Shown piece by piece: positions 22,005-38,700 of a stretch of DNA of 64,000 nucleotides. Source of the DNA: Sarcomyxa edulis (Eukaryota; Basidiomycota; Agaricomycetes; Agaricales; Mycenaceae). The notes below the pieces were generated by a model. That model was not told the DNA's origin. It did no database searches and was given only the letters and a program-made list of their open reading frames with translations. The translations under genes were made by a program, and so were the position numbers. Each line of letters opens with the position of its first letter. The stretch's first letter is position 1. The stretch is from contig QUOL01000008.1 of assembly GCA_009761415.1 (NCBI GenBank), positions 434,001-498,000 of the forward strand, given 5' to 3'.

Positions 22005-25000
22005 ATGATCCAGATATGTCGAGCAGAGGATGGTCAAGTCTTCCAAGTACGTCGTATGTTACAATCCTTAGTCAAAGCTCATTGTGTCGCAGGTGAATGC
22101 TTCTCTGAGAGACATAGAACGGTGTGTAATCCATGTAGTCGAACCTTTTGGCGAGGTAGATTCAACGCTGCCGCAGGATGGGGAGTCTGGAGATATTCTT
22201 GCAACAGGAAACAGGAGTGGACCAGGACGCTGTCTTGGCGTACCTCTCTGACGGACGACGACTTACGAGCAATAATATTCGTGAACTTGCTGGCGCACAG
22301 GACCAGGTGCGCAGGATCTTTCCACCATGCCGTTACCACCGTACTGACCATCATCAAGTCCATCTTTGTTTTCAACAAACATTATCTTGATTACAACCTA
22401 GATGAGGTTCTCCAAGAGCTAAGAGTTGAAGCGCCACTTCAGCCCCCCATAGAAGGTGGCCGTGGATCCCAATTCTGAACTGTGTCAAACTCACTGATAT
22501 CTCACAAGATGCTATTGCTGCCACTCCACCATTCCGGCCATCACAGCTAGCAACATCGTACTTACGGATCGCACATATCCACCATGAACATATTAATCAC
22601 ATAGTCCTCACGTTGCACTACCAACACGAGGCAATACGGATAGCATCAAGTAGCCTGGATCTGAACGTCCTCGCCATCGTAGATACCTTCGAAGGCATTG
22701 CCGCCAGCTCACGACGAGAATTAGCAAAGCAAGCCTCGTTATTAGCCGGATTAGAGGCTGATCTGGATATCATCAGCCGTGTTCGAATACACACAGAGTT
22801 CATGTCCCCGGCTGTGCGACAGGCCATCGAAGCTGGTGAGAAACCTCGAACGTTGGGTGACTATGTATCGAACGTGAAGATGAAGCAGGTCGCGGAAACA
22901 TGTGCACGGACGCATGGTCCGTATCGTTCATAGATCTTTTTGCAGCAAGGTTTTCTGAAGTAGGTTCCATTCAGATGACTTGCAGGCCCGGTTCAGACAG
23001 ACGGAACAAGCGGTATCCCATTTGACGGAAGGAACAGACGCGGTACGCGCGACTGTATCGATGACGGAGTGAGTTGTATTTGGTCTCGGTGTCTCTCGTC
23101 TCACACGTATTATATTCAGTTTCCTGGACAAGGCCGAAGCATGTCTACGAAGATCTCAGGATATTTTTGACAAAATTTCCGACGCCGTAGCTGCACTTGA
23201 AAGTATGTTCCCAAAAGGTGGTTCCTCCTCGTAAACGAATAACCACTGATGTGATTTCGAATCCCAGGCCCCACTTCGGATAATGACGTCCTCCTTCAAG
23301 GTAAGCTTCGCTATCTTCTTTCTTCGATACACTGATAATGACTCTCCAATTAATCTCGGCAGATCTTCGACAACTCGATGCTGCACATCGTAATGAAGTG
23401 CAGATGATAACGAATACCAAGGTATGCTCCCTATGATTTCATGCGCGCTCGATACATTTTATTCACGATCCCAGTGTAGAACGCGTATACAGAACAATGT
23501 ATCGGCGCTCTGCGGCGCATAAGCGTCTTGAATACCGACATGGTCCAAATTCCTCCGACGTTAGCGAGTCTTCAGACCAGTTTCCGTGGCAAAAACAGCT
23601 TCTCTCACATCCAGCGACTTCACAATATGCTTTACGCATACGGTGCCACTGTTATCGAGATTGTCCGACGTAAAGAATTCGGTGAGTAATTGATCGCGTC
23701 GCATCATATCATTAAACACCGGAGTTGATTGCAACCTAGCCCGGTTTTTTTATCAACGTGCACAGAGTATTCTGGAGGTCATGGCAAAACTATCGTGAGA
23801 TTTAATCTCATGAACTTCATGAGCGTGAATCGAGCCTAACTCCTCCGTGTCTATGTTCAGCGCTAGTGAACGAAAACGTCGCCAAGTATACAGAGGGGAG
23901 ATACATGGGCAATTGCCGTTTGAGACTCGCGGGATGGATGACCCCGTTCCCACCATCGACTTCTCACCTTCCGGAACTTCAGATACCTCTTATTCCCTGG
24001 AACGCGGTGACGTCGATGGTAAGATGCTCTAGCATTCAAACGTCGAACTGAATTCAACACACTGATGCTTGGGATGTTGTTCATCCAGGACTTCTTCATG
24101 TTCTGGATGATCTAGAACAAGCTTCCCAATCAAGCAACGACCCGGCAGCTCTAACTGCGGTAAAAGAATGCCGACAAGCCTTGGAAAAACTTGTTACAAG
24201 AATGGACAGTCTTGAGTCGGGCTTTGATCGTATCGCTGAGCGTTCGTGTAAGTGATGACTGATCCTTCTGTGGCCACATTGATGTTCATTCCGACTGCAT
24301 TGGTTTATTATTAGTGCTATCGGCTTCACGGGTATCTTCCACGCGGCGACGCTGTACGTTCACTATCTGTCTCCGATAGCCTGAAGACTGATTGGATCGT
24401 TGACACAGCAATCGAAGCTGATGAACAGGCTTTCCAAGATATGGCTGAACAGCTCCGCGTTGCTCAAGAAACGAATACGCACCAAGAAGCCTTATTCCGA
24501 GAGGAGCGAGCGAGCCTTCAGGCTGAAATTAATCAGCTGAAAAACAATCTACAGGGTATCGACGCCACAGCCTCTGGAGAACAGGAGCGCGCAGATCGTA
24601 TGGAAAGGGAGCTCCATCACGCTCGTGCTCAGATCGAGACTGAATCAAATGCTCGGAGATTGATAGAAATTCGTCACTCCGAGCTTTTGGGGGATGTAGA
24701 AGGACAACGGCAAGCTCTTACCCAAGCATTAGCCGACGCCACTGAACATGCTGAACACGCTGAGGAGTATCGACAGGAACTGGTACGAGTGCGGGCTGAA
24801 TTTGACGATGTCAAGGCCCTGGAGGAACGGAACTCTGCTAAAATTTCCAGTCTCCTCGATGATCAAGCCACCACGTTGCGTAAACTAGAGGAGGCGCGCG
24901 CTCGTGGTGAAGACCTGGAGTCTCAAATCCAGTCTGCTCGTGCGGAGAACGACGAGGTCAATACGGCGTTGCAATTGGCGAGTCAGGAAAAGGACCGTTT

Positions 25001-26949
25001 ACTTCGTGCCCAGGCTTCAGAACATGATCGCATAATTCGAGACCATATTGCCGAGGCTGACGGGGACCGTGCCGTTCTGGAACAACAATTCCACGAACTG
25101 AAAGCGCTTCACGAGCACGCTGAACGACAGTTGAAAGATATCAAGGTAGAAATTGACATCGCTAATTCTGACGCGGTGGGACTCCGGCAGGAATTACAGC
25201 GGGTAGAACACGAACTACGTGAGGCCCGCCACGTCGAGCGAGTCCTTCGTGAGGACTTGAGAGCTGGTCGGGCCTCGCAGTCCGATTTTGAGCAACGACT
25301 GGAGGAAAAAAGCCGCCTGGTTGCCCAGATCCTTGACGTTGCAATGGCTTTCCGCGATTCGCATGTCAAGGCCCTAAGTGCAGCTCAGCTCATGTCCGCT
25401 CATCCAAACTCGGCGTCAAAGCAATCGAACAGTATGACAGATTCTGTCTTCTCCAGTTTGCGACACAGCATCATTGGTCAGTTCGATGAGCCTTCTCCTA
25501 TAGATCCTTCGGACCCACCCGCTGCTTTGGAAGCATTGAGGGCCTTCGACCACGATCATTTCCTAGAGACACTTGCCAAAACAGGATCTACGATCCGGAA
25601 ATGGCAGAAGCAGTGTAAAGAGTATAGAGAGCGAGCGAAAGGGAAAATTGCGTTCAGAAACTTTGCCAAAGGTGATCTCGCCTTGTTTCTTCCAACACGG
25701 AATTCGGTATCAAAGCCTTGGGCCGCGTTCAACGGTACGTCCCTGCATTTTTCTCCGAGTCTAGTTGCATCGACATGGCATCTGATCCGAGCTTTCTCCC
25801 TCTATCGCGACAGTTTCCTTTCCCCATTATTTCCTCCAAGCCACTGGACATCTTGCTGAACAGCTCAAGACGCGAGAATGGATCGTGGCTAGGATCACAT
25901 CAATATCGGAACGCGTGGTCGATCATAATGTGAGTCGAAGGAACATAGGATCTCGATTTTTGTTCTGGTTTACTGATAACATGCCATAGGACCCCAGCAG
26001 CAATCCCTATGGATTAGGTGACGGAGTGAAGTATTACATGCTGGAGGTGGAAGACTGGACTCAACCTACCCCGCATAGCAAGCGAAAAGTCTCAGCCAGA
26101 AAGCCTTCGAATGATAGAGAGCCTAAGGAATTTCCGCTTGCTAATAGTCCCCCCATTCTACCACCTGGACCGTCACAGACTGAAGCTGAGGATTCCTTTC
26201 GTGTCTCGCGTCCTTCTCACCTATTTCCTACTCGCTCTCGGTCAAACTCTTCCCCTACTGCCCGCCCTTCGTCCTTATCACGGTTACTAGCTCAAGCTCC
26301 GGTAGAAAGCCCAGCAGAGATAATTCCTCAGCCGAAAAGTAAAACGCCTTCCCCCACCACTTCTCCTCCTCCACCTCCTTCTCCGTCACACCACACCGGA
26401 TCTGCTCCCCGCTTAGCCTCCCCCTTACGTCCCGGATCGCGATCCTCCAAGATATCCACATCTTCCAGATTCTCTGTAGGACGTATTCCACCGACCCCTG
26501 GTGGAGTCAAAGCAGCAGCTACTATTGCATTGACTGAGCAGCCTTTATCGTCATCTCCTCTGAGCGAAGGTAGTAATGCTTACAATAGCCCGGCGACACC
26601 TTCCCCCGAGGGCTCCATATTAGACGGAATGACCAACATTATACACAGCAATAGACGGCGGACCGCATCGTATCATATAGCTCGAACTCCTTTGGCAACA
26701 AGCTCGACATCATCAAATACTGGCACTTATGTGACGGCAAACATGGGAGAGCCCGTTCGTACAGGACCTACAACGACCACTAGCGCTAGTAGCGCACTGG
26801 CAAACCTTGCCAACAGTTGGGGAGTCGCTTTCGGTCGAAGAAAGAAAACTGAGCTTGCAGATTCTGTAGTAGAACCATCTGCTGACGCGAGCCAGAGAGA
26901 AAGTTCTACGGTCGAGCCGTCAGCCAGCGACCTCCTCAAACGGTTCTGA
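22005..26949 (+). CDS. ATG11: Autophagy scaffold protein Atg11
   Basis: Scaffold that gathers cargo receptors and the Atg1 kinase complex in selective autophagy. More than a dozen exons encode a protein well over 1,000 residues. The N-terminus MIQICRAEDGQVFQ starts the ubiquitin-like head, continuing GSLEIFLQQETGVDQDAVL, SDGRRLTSNNIRELAG and FVFNKHYLD. A helical middle follows (FRQTEQAVSHLTEGT, ARFFYQRAQSILEVMAKLS), then a long coiled coil across about 24.4-25.4 kb. The C-terminal domain contains GDLALFLPTRN...KPWAAFN and, after one intron, FPHYFLQATGHLAEQL and EWIVARITSISERVV. A Ser/Pro-rich low-complexity tail closes the protein (stop 26947-26949). The start at 22005 is the only ATG giving the conserved head. 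Confidence 0.9.
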
Positions 26950-27839
26950 ACTCCACCATCACCCCTGTCTCCTTCCTGTATTTCTTGTTTAGGGATATCT
27001 ATTGCTGCAATCATGGTCTCGAGTTCCCCTTACATTCCGGCTATCTTTGTCTGCGCGAGTCTCCTGTCGAACGGAGAAGAAGCTAGCCCGGCCCATGGCC
27101 CCCTCAACATCCGGCGTACAAAGGCCTACACAAAATGTACCTCGGTTCCGGACACGGTGACATGTCCTGAGAGAGTCAAGCCACACGGTCTCAAACATAT
27201 ATCCTGCATACCTTGTATACATTCTGATGGGTTCTAATAGGAGCGTCAAGTTGTACGTACCATGAATCGGTGACTTAGACCCGCCAGCAAGGACATGGGG
27301 CTGGAACAACTGTGATTTCACTCAACTCGAACAGGCAGTAACAGGCATTAGCGCCCGGCGTGACGGAGGAATGTCGGGCGGCGGTGGTATTTTACGCATT
27401 GGGGTAAGGCGGGGTAAAACCCTGAAACCAAGCACGGCTAACACGTGAGACACTGGCATGCGTGTTGCAACACGATGTCTATACAGCAATCAATTTCGCT
27501 TACCAGCATGCTAGTCTGGGCAAACACCAAGGTTATAGATCAATTCTGACCAGAACGTGGAACAAGGAACGAAGGTGAGCGAGGAGCGATAGCCTTTTGT
27601 ATCATGGCATCACGAAGAACGTTGACAACTCAATGCGAAGGAAGATCCGGGGTCTCTTGTCTTTGGTCCGATGCGAGCTAAAATGAATGGATGTCTCCCC
27701 TCCGGTCGAACCGCACCACCTCTTGAACTAGGTGGGAGAAACAAAGTAGAGGCCAGATGGTACACGGCGTACGCGAGTTTCTCCAGAGGTACTCCGCACG
27801 GTCACCTGAGCTAGTCTGGCCCTAGGTGGGGTTTACGTC
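26950..27839. other. Intergenic region, no gene recognised
   Basis: About 0.9 kb between ATG11 and the sugar transporter. It has several short open frames but no motif, repeat or hairpin that stands out; it presumably contains the transporter promoter. Confidence 0.5.
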
Positions 27840-27846
27840 TATAAAG
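27840..27846 (+). promoter_or_regulatory. TATA box of the sugar transporter
   Basis: TATAAAG lies 70-76 bp upstream of the ATG at 27916. Confidence 0.5.
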
Positions 27847-27915
27847 ACCACTTGGAATCCATTAGCATGTCATCCTTCCTTCGCTCTCATCTCATAGTAC
27901 TATACATCAACAACA

Positions 27916-30282
27916 ATGGGTGCAGGTGCTGTCACAACTGGTGGAACAGACTCAGCGTATGCACACCTCATCGACCCAAGGAGAAAGTGGTACAACAACA
28001 GACGTATCATTACACTGCACGCCTGGATCGTATTACTGCGAGTAAAATTCGCCTGCATCCATCTTCATTCGATACTTACACTGCACAGTTTGATCACATC
28101 CTCTACCAATGGGTATGACGGCAGCATGATGAACGCCGTGCAGTCTCTAGATGCATGGGAGCGTTACTTTCACACACCGCAAGGCGGTAAATTAGGCTTG
28201 CTTAATGCTATCCAGGTCAGTTTTATTACTGATGCTATTTACTGATGCTGATGTGACTGCTAGAACATCGGCTCGCTGGCTGCATATCCCTTTGCACCAT
28301 ATCTATCCGATGGGATTGGCAGGCGACGCACGGTATTTGTAGGAGCTCTTATCATGTGTTTGGCGACTGCTATACAGACAGCAGCTCAATCTGTGGGCAT
28401 GTTCATTGGAGCACGGTAAGCTTGTTTTCTGTGGCTATCTGCCATGAAACTGATTTTCTCTGCAGATTTTTGATTGGGTTCGGTCTCACATTCGCTGGTA
28501 AGTCGTTCTTGGCGAACTTCTAGCCTCTTTGACTGGCTCATCAGTCTGATTTTCGCGTCCACAGCCAATGCAGCTCCGATGTTGGTCACTGAAATCTCAT
28601 ACCCAACCTACCGGGCGCCCCTCACTTCCATGTACAACTCTCTATGGTATTCGGGCTCAATCATGTAAGCCACATGTTACAGCTTTGTCGGTGGCAATCT
28701 TCCTCAACGTTGCTTATTACAGTGCTGCGTGGACTTGCTTCGGGACCGCTCACGTATCTGGAAGCTGGTCGTGGCGCATTCCCTCAGCTATCCAGGGCTT
28801 ACCTGCTGTCCTTCAAGTTCTCATGATCTGGTTCTGCCCAGAATCACCTCGTTGGTTGGTTAGTAAAGGCAAAGACGCACAAGCTCTGAAGACTCTGGCG
28901 TATTACCACGCGGATGGAAATGAGTGCGTAACGTTGTCATCTCGATGTCATTTGCATTTACAGAATGACTCGCAGAGAAGATCCCCTTGTGAAGTATGAA
29001 TTTGAAGAAATCAAGTCTGCTATCGAATTCGATCGTACTGGTGGGTGATTTCTTTCGCACTCACAACTGAAATAAGACTTATCAGCCTCAATGGGCAGTT
29101 GCGGCCAATGTTGGGTGGAAGTCTCTCTTCAGTACCACCGGGAACAGGAAACGCATGCGTATCATCATCGCTATCGCCTTCTTCTCTCAATGGTACGTAC
29201 CAGCATGACCGCATTGAATGCGAGTCTATGTAAAGAATCGACGAGGAAGATAGGCTAATCTGTCGGTCCCTTCAGGTCCGGGAACGGCCTTGTCTCATAC
29301 TATCTCAACAAGGTTTTCGACTCTATCGGCATAACCAACAAGACTATACAGGTAAGAATGTTCGGACCTTCTTCTTCCACCCTGCTTACTGAATATTGTT
29401 GTCATCCCTTTCCCTTTCCAAAGCTCCTTATCAACGGCATTCTGCAAATATGGAATTTGTTCTGGGCCATCTTAGCGTCCACCTTGTGCGAGAAGATTGG
29501 CCGTCGTGTTCTCTTCATGTCGTCGGCTATTGGAATGCTCATCTTTTTTACCATGCAAACTGTATGCTCTGCGTGAGTCTGAATTCTTCTCTCTCCTTAG
29601 AATCACCAGAGTCACTCACTGGTGTGACACTTCCTATAGACAATTTGCTAAGACGGGCAGTGAAGCAGCAGCACACTCCGTTATAGCCTTCATCTTCTTG
29701 TTCTACGCCGCATATGAGTAAGCATCAATCTTTTTTTTAGCGCTTCAATGGCTGACCCTGATATCTATTTACTACAATAGTCTCGCATTCACACCTCTCA
29801 TCGTCTTATACACCGTTGAGATTTTGCCTTTCCAACTTCGGGCCAAGGGTTTCAATGTTTTCAACTTCACCATATCCGTCGCCCTAATTTTTAACCAGTA
29901 TGTGAATCGTAAGTTCTAAATTTCATCTCCGTCACCTTTCTTCAATTAATTATTCTCCTCTTCCAGCTATCGCCCTCAAGAATATCGCATGGAAATACTA
30001 CGTACGCAAGAAACGCCCTGCGACATTTTCACGTTCAATACTAATCCTCTTCATGCTTTTCAGATCGTCTACATTTGCTGGATTGCATTTGAAGCAGTCT
30101 TCCTATACATCTACATCGTCGAAACCAAAAACCGAACTCTAGAGGAAACTGCGGCCCTCTTCGACTCTGCGGACGAGAAGATCGCGCAAGAAGCAGCACG
30201 CCAGGCCGGCATCGCTCGTTCGGAGGATGAAAAGCTCTCCGAGCCTTCTATACACGAACATCATCCAATCGAGAAGTCTTGA
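27916..30282 (+). CDS. MFS sugar transporter (lactose-permease/hexose-transporter type)
   Basis: Plasma-membrane proton-coupled sugar porter with 12 predicted membrane segments. About a dozen exons splice in phase to roughly 530 residues. Sugar-porter signatures are NGYDGSMMNAVQSL, LSDGIGRRRTVFVGA after TM2-3, RFLIGFGLTFAANAAPML in TM4, CPESPRWLVSKGK after TM6, NGLVSYYLNKVFDSIGI in TM7, and VLYTVEILPFQLRAKGFNVF plus VETKNRTLEE at the C-terminal repeat. The cytosolic tail is charged (HEHHPIEKS). Intron 1 (28038-28088) starts with GC, not GT; only this splice gives the conserved LLLITSSTNGYDG. The substrate is not determinable from sequence. Confidence 0.93.
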
Positions 30283-31234
30283 TCAAAAACAGCTCTATCA
30301 TCTGGACACAGATATACCCTGGGGTCTTGTGGTCGCATACTAAATGGTTTTTTTATTTTTGCATTCATGACTCTATTATGATATCGGCATACCGCCCATC
30401 TTCCCTCTGTATATATAGGACTAGGACATCGCGATATTCGCACGTCAACGTTACTTACGCTGTACTCTTTTTATGTACCAATTCAATCCTCGTCAAGCTC
30501 GTTCTTCGGACCTTGAGTTTCGCGTTCACGTTCAAGATGTGTATCAATTATCAGCTCGTCTAAAATAGTGTGCCTTTGGGTACGAAGATCTTGGGGAGTG
30601 TATATATAATATGGACAGACAACGAGGATATTGAGGAGGTAAGTGATATTGTACGGGACTATTCTCATATTAAGAAAGCAAAACGTCGGGAAGAGGAGAA
30701 AACGGAAGGACAGTTGCGCCTCGAGTGTCGGAGCAAGGAGGTGGGATGAGCCACCGAAGCCGATGAGCAGATGACTACACGTTGGAGGTTTGGGAAAGTC
30801 TAATGAAAGAGTGACGATAGAGAATGGGCAGTAAATGTACACGAGGTGAAGTCACGAGTCCATAAGAAAGAGAACAAGAATAGGAAATGACACGCGCCGT
30901 GATAGGGAGATGGTGTGGCGGAGGAGTGGCCGTTGGGAACTTTGATGGATGCAAGAAATAGGCCCCAATGAAAGGCGAGGGATGGAGACGTCTATATGTG
31001 CGGAGCTTTCGTTGGTAGGTAGGCCATGGTCGAGGATACTTCCTGCTCCCCCCCATTGTTGTCAACTCCGAACCCCCTCGCTCCACTCCATTGAAGCAGA
31101 CTTTCAAACCATCAAATTACACCAAACCAACAAGGGCAGGACAACGACAAGGGGAAAGAAAAACGAGAAAAAAGAAGACAAGAGTGATAGATTTAAGAAA
31201 GGAAAAGCGTTGACACTTGAACACTGCCCCTCAT
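30283..31234. other. Convergent intergenic region
   Basis: 3' flanks of the sugar transporter and of the first PP1 gene, which converge. Short open frames on the minus strand have no recognisable features. Confidence 0.5.
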
Positions 31235-32961
<1,727 letters not shown>

Positions 32962-33429
32962 TATTAAACTCTAGCAGGGTGTGTACCGTGAATTCAGGTC
33001 GTTCTGTCGAGCGTTAAAAGGTGTCGGAGGCTGTAGACTGATTAGAGAGTTGGGGAAAAAAAGGAGAAAATGAGGTGGTTCGGGGTGATTCGGATAGGGA
33101 CGAGGGTGGTTTTTTTTCACGATTTGAGGGGGCGTACGTCTCGTTCAATGGGAATGGAGAGTCTGCTAGTCGTGGGTCGGCCGGCTTCCAGAACCGAGAG
33201 GTAATAAAAGAAAGTCCTGAAAATCGATGAAAGCAAAGACGGACTCGGAAAGACCACGGTTAGGCTGTGGCTGTGAGCCACTATTTGTCCTGGAGATCTA
33301 AAATGTGGCTGTACGCAATCGCAGATGGATAGATGCTAGTATACAGACGAGTACACCATAATAGTACATTGCTAGTACACAGGCAGGTCTACATAGATAC
33401 TAGAGTATAACTTACTATCTCTGCGGGCA
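32962..33429. other. Spacer between PP1 copies A and B
   Basis: 468 bp with no gene. It must contain the promoter of copy A and the terminator of copy B. No clear motif was seen. Confidence 0.5.
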
Positions 33430-34850
<1,421 letters not shown>

Positions 34851-35777
34851 GAGCAAGTCGAGACGTTACGGACGTGTTTGGGATCAAAAGCTCCCGTTCA
34901 ACTCGATTCAAGTCCAAGTCGGCTGTCGTGTCCTCCAAAAAGCTCGAATTACCCTCAAGAGACCAGAACCAGACGTGAATGAGGTGAATGGATTGAAATC
35001 GATGAGAACAAGAACAAAGTCACGGTAGAGATGGCGGATAACAATGGGCTGTATCGTAGGCCGGATTGGGCCATTCCTTTCGTTCTGTCGTCTTCGTGGG
35101 AACGATATATTGCGGGGGACAGATTTTCGAAACAGACAGCAGGATCGCAATTGTCTAATGGAAAAGTATAGAGGCTTGGTATGAGTTACCACATGTCCTG
35201 CGCAGCAAGCAGTCGGATCTAGTCTAGATCTCACAAATTGTGAAAAGAGGACAGAAAGTAGATCTTCTTAACGCTCACCTGCCACCTTGATCATCCGCGA
35301 TGTTCCCAAATCGTATATGTATCCGGTCAAGTGTCCAGGGATTAGGATAGCTTTTCTCCTGTTGCGTCGCGTGATACTCGAAAGGCGATGTCAAAGGACT
35401 GAAGACCCGACGACTGGACGTTGCGAGGAGACATCCAGAGTTTTAGACTTGTTGGCGAATATCAAGACGCGAAGGTCACAAAAATCACATGGGAGGCTGG
35501 AGCAGAAGGAATCGTGTCTGTAGGATAAAATTCTGGATTTTCCTGATTTTTGCTCCGAATAAAAAAGCACTATGCATATTATAGACTGTAGAATGTGCTA
35601 CTGTGTGGTAAGTAGATATGAGAGGGAATACAACCATGCAATGGAGAGCCGAGAGATGAATTCCAGTCCGCGTATAAATGAACAACAATGATATGGAGAG
35701 GCCCGGTAAGTAGTATAAAAAAAAGGAGAGAAAAGATCAGAGACATGTGTGTAGCATATTTCAACCTGAGATTAGAC
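34851..35777. other. Intergenic region upstream of PP1 copy B
   Basis: About 0.9 kb between PP1 copy B and the end of the PH-domain gene. It contains the promoter of copy B. No coding sequence, repeat or RNA gene was recognised. Confidence 0.5.
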
Positions 35778-38700
35778 TCAGGTCGCAGCGTTCGTGTTAG
35801 AATTGAATGGGGCTGTAGTGATACCTGTTCCGACGGCAGTAGTTGGACGACTCGCACGACCACCACGGCGGCGACGACGTCTAGAAAGGATAAAACAAAT
35901 TCGATCAATAGGCGTCCCAGTGTTATAGAACGAAACAAGTAACACGTACCTAGGAAATAATGGACCTTTGGGCATCACCCGCTCATCTAAATCAAGAGCA
36001 ATATTCGTCGCGGCTTGAAATCCCTACAAATGCCACACCCGTCAATTCAAATACAAGATGATAAAAATGAGATGTGAACGAACCTCAATCCACTCAACGA
36101 CGTCCACAACATCCTTGGCCTGCAACAAGAATTGCTCTCCCTCCATCCTCACTCGGATCACATTCTTCCTCTTCAGATAATCGTTCCCCAACCCGCTTTC
36201 TGCATGTTGCAGCGTATAAGCACGGATTAAATCCGAAGGGTCCGGATCTGGAAGATCAGTCCCCTTTATGAGAGCAGCTGTATTGGCGCGGATATGAGAT
36301 GAAACTGGATATGCTTGGGGGATGGACGTGCTCGAAGGATGAGACGATGGTATACCGACGTCTGACGAGGAATGTGACTCCACAGTTGAAGATGAGTGTG
36401 AATTGGAATTCGCAGAACCAGAGGCAGATCGAGAGTCTGAAGATCCACTGCTGAACGAGGGACGTGGGATGGAAAGAGATGAACGTGGGCTAGTACTAGA
36501 TCGTGGTTTTGGTAAGTGACTCGTATCGCTATGGGTTCGTCCGTGCGGCCGATTGGGCTTGAGGAGGTTGACTGCTAGATTGAGTCTCGATCGACTGGCG
36601 GTTGACTGCGGTTGTGGATTCGTACTGCCAGTGGGGGTAGTTGGAGAGGAATGTGTGTGTTGAGAGGTTGCTGATGACGGTTCAAGTTGCGTAGGCTGAC
36701 TCTTGATATCCTCTGCTGCAGCTTTTGTGAACGAGGACGGCTCAGCCCGACTGACAGCCTGAACTCGTGCCCCACTCCCACTATTGTGAGAGTGGGATCC
36801 AGAGGGCGGCGTCCCAGTCCCTAGACTAACATCCCCAACTCCCACCTTCCTCTCCCACCAATCTCCAATAACACCAACACCAGCGACACTAGCAGGACAC
36901 CGATACACCTTGAACGCCGTCCCCTCGAGAACACACATCACCCTCCTCCACTTGCGATCTCTCGCTTGGACACCAGGTTTTGTAAACTCCACTTTTCGTG
37001 GCATGATCGCTTTGAGATGGATGGAATTGGTGTATGCAGGCAAGCGTTCCTTTCCTTCGACTTCATCGTCTCGAGGAAGTATGACAATGTCACGATGCAT
37101 CGGATGTGGGTAGGGATGAGGGGCGAAGGACGGGTAAGGGGGTGGAGGCGACGCGGCTGGGTTGAACGTGGGCATGGAACGACGTCTACGCAGAGGATTG
37201 GACAACATGTCGTATGGCGGGGCAGCTAACAATCTTTGACTTGGTGTGGATTCTGGTTGTACTGCTGTAGGATCCTGCACGACCTGCGCTGTCAAAGTCG
37301 AGGAGGACTCTACTCTGACCAACCCTCCCTCCATCTCCGCCCCTTCCTCCAACTTCGACTCTGACGCCTTTCCTTTCCTACTCAAAACCCTTCCCCCAAT
37401 CTTGCTCAGCACATCCTTCTGTACGATCTCCTCCTCCTGTCTGATCTTCTCCCTCTTCGCTATCGAAAGGATATCAATCATACTCCTCGAAGTCTGTTTA
37501 TACATCCCTGGCCGACTCGGTGATGGAATAGGCATGGTCATAGGGATAGTCATCATCTTTGGCGAGGCATACGCCGTGGCAGGCGTCCTTAAGGCGTCTC
37601 CAGCGCGAGGCGTCCGCACACCGGCAGAATCCGTATTGGGGCTGGAGAGATTTTGAGAAAAGTAGTCGAATGGCGGGTGAGTATACGAAGGAGTCGCTTT
37701 TGGTGTTGCCATCGGAGTGGCTTCGTCGAATGCCTTCGCTTTTCCTTTTCCTTTTCCTTTATCAGGAACCAGTGGAGGCTCGTCGTTGAAGAGCGAGAAA
37801 TCCAATCTCGAAGTATCGACCTGTGGGAGACCATACGAGTTCACCTCGTTCTGCCGTAGAGTCCGATTGCGCTGTTGCTCTTCCGTCAAAGGCAACGGCG
37901 ACTTCGATCTTGATCTTGACCTGTCTCTCGACCTCTTTCCAGTCCGTCCAGGAACCTCCAAAGAACTATTCCCACTCATCCCACTACTCATACTCGGTCT
38001 CGGCACCCCCTCATCTTCTCCCTCCCCATCACTCCCATCTGGATCCACATCCGCATCCGCATCGACATACATCTCGTCTTCTCCTTCCATATCATCGTCT
38101 TCCAAATCATCATCCTCACCCTCCCCATACGCTTCCTCCACAGACGTCTCGCCCCCCTCCCTTGACCCCGATGACGTAGCCTGAGGCAAAGAAGACCCAC
38201 GGATAGGTAAAGCTGGCATACTCCTCAACCTGGCAGCTCGTGCTCTCATGTCATTTCCCATAGTCTCCGATCGGTGTTCACCACCAGTTCCAGTCACTGT
38301 TCCAGATCCCGATGCTCTTGGATGATTCGTTTCACCGCCATCGCTCGCCTCACGAGAGCTCGAACCCGAGGCGCCCGAAGTCGACGGGAATACAGGTAAT
38401 GTGGGTAAATTCAAGATAGGCATTGGAGGGTGTCTGGTGATGATAGAAGGCGACAGACGAGCAGTTCCGCCGTCAATGAACGTGAGTCGGCCAGCCGCGT
38501 CGGTGGACATGATACGGCTATCATTATTAGGCGAAGTGCTGAAGCGGTGCAGAGGTAGAGAGAGGGAAAGCGGTGGTGGTCGTCGAGTAGGTGTGGAGGG
38601 TTGTGGAGGCGTCGTTTCTGAGCTGGAAGACGTAGACGTAGATGCATTTGGTGCATTGGTCTGATGCGGTGGTCCTCTTGGTTCTTGAGTCAAAGGGGGT

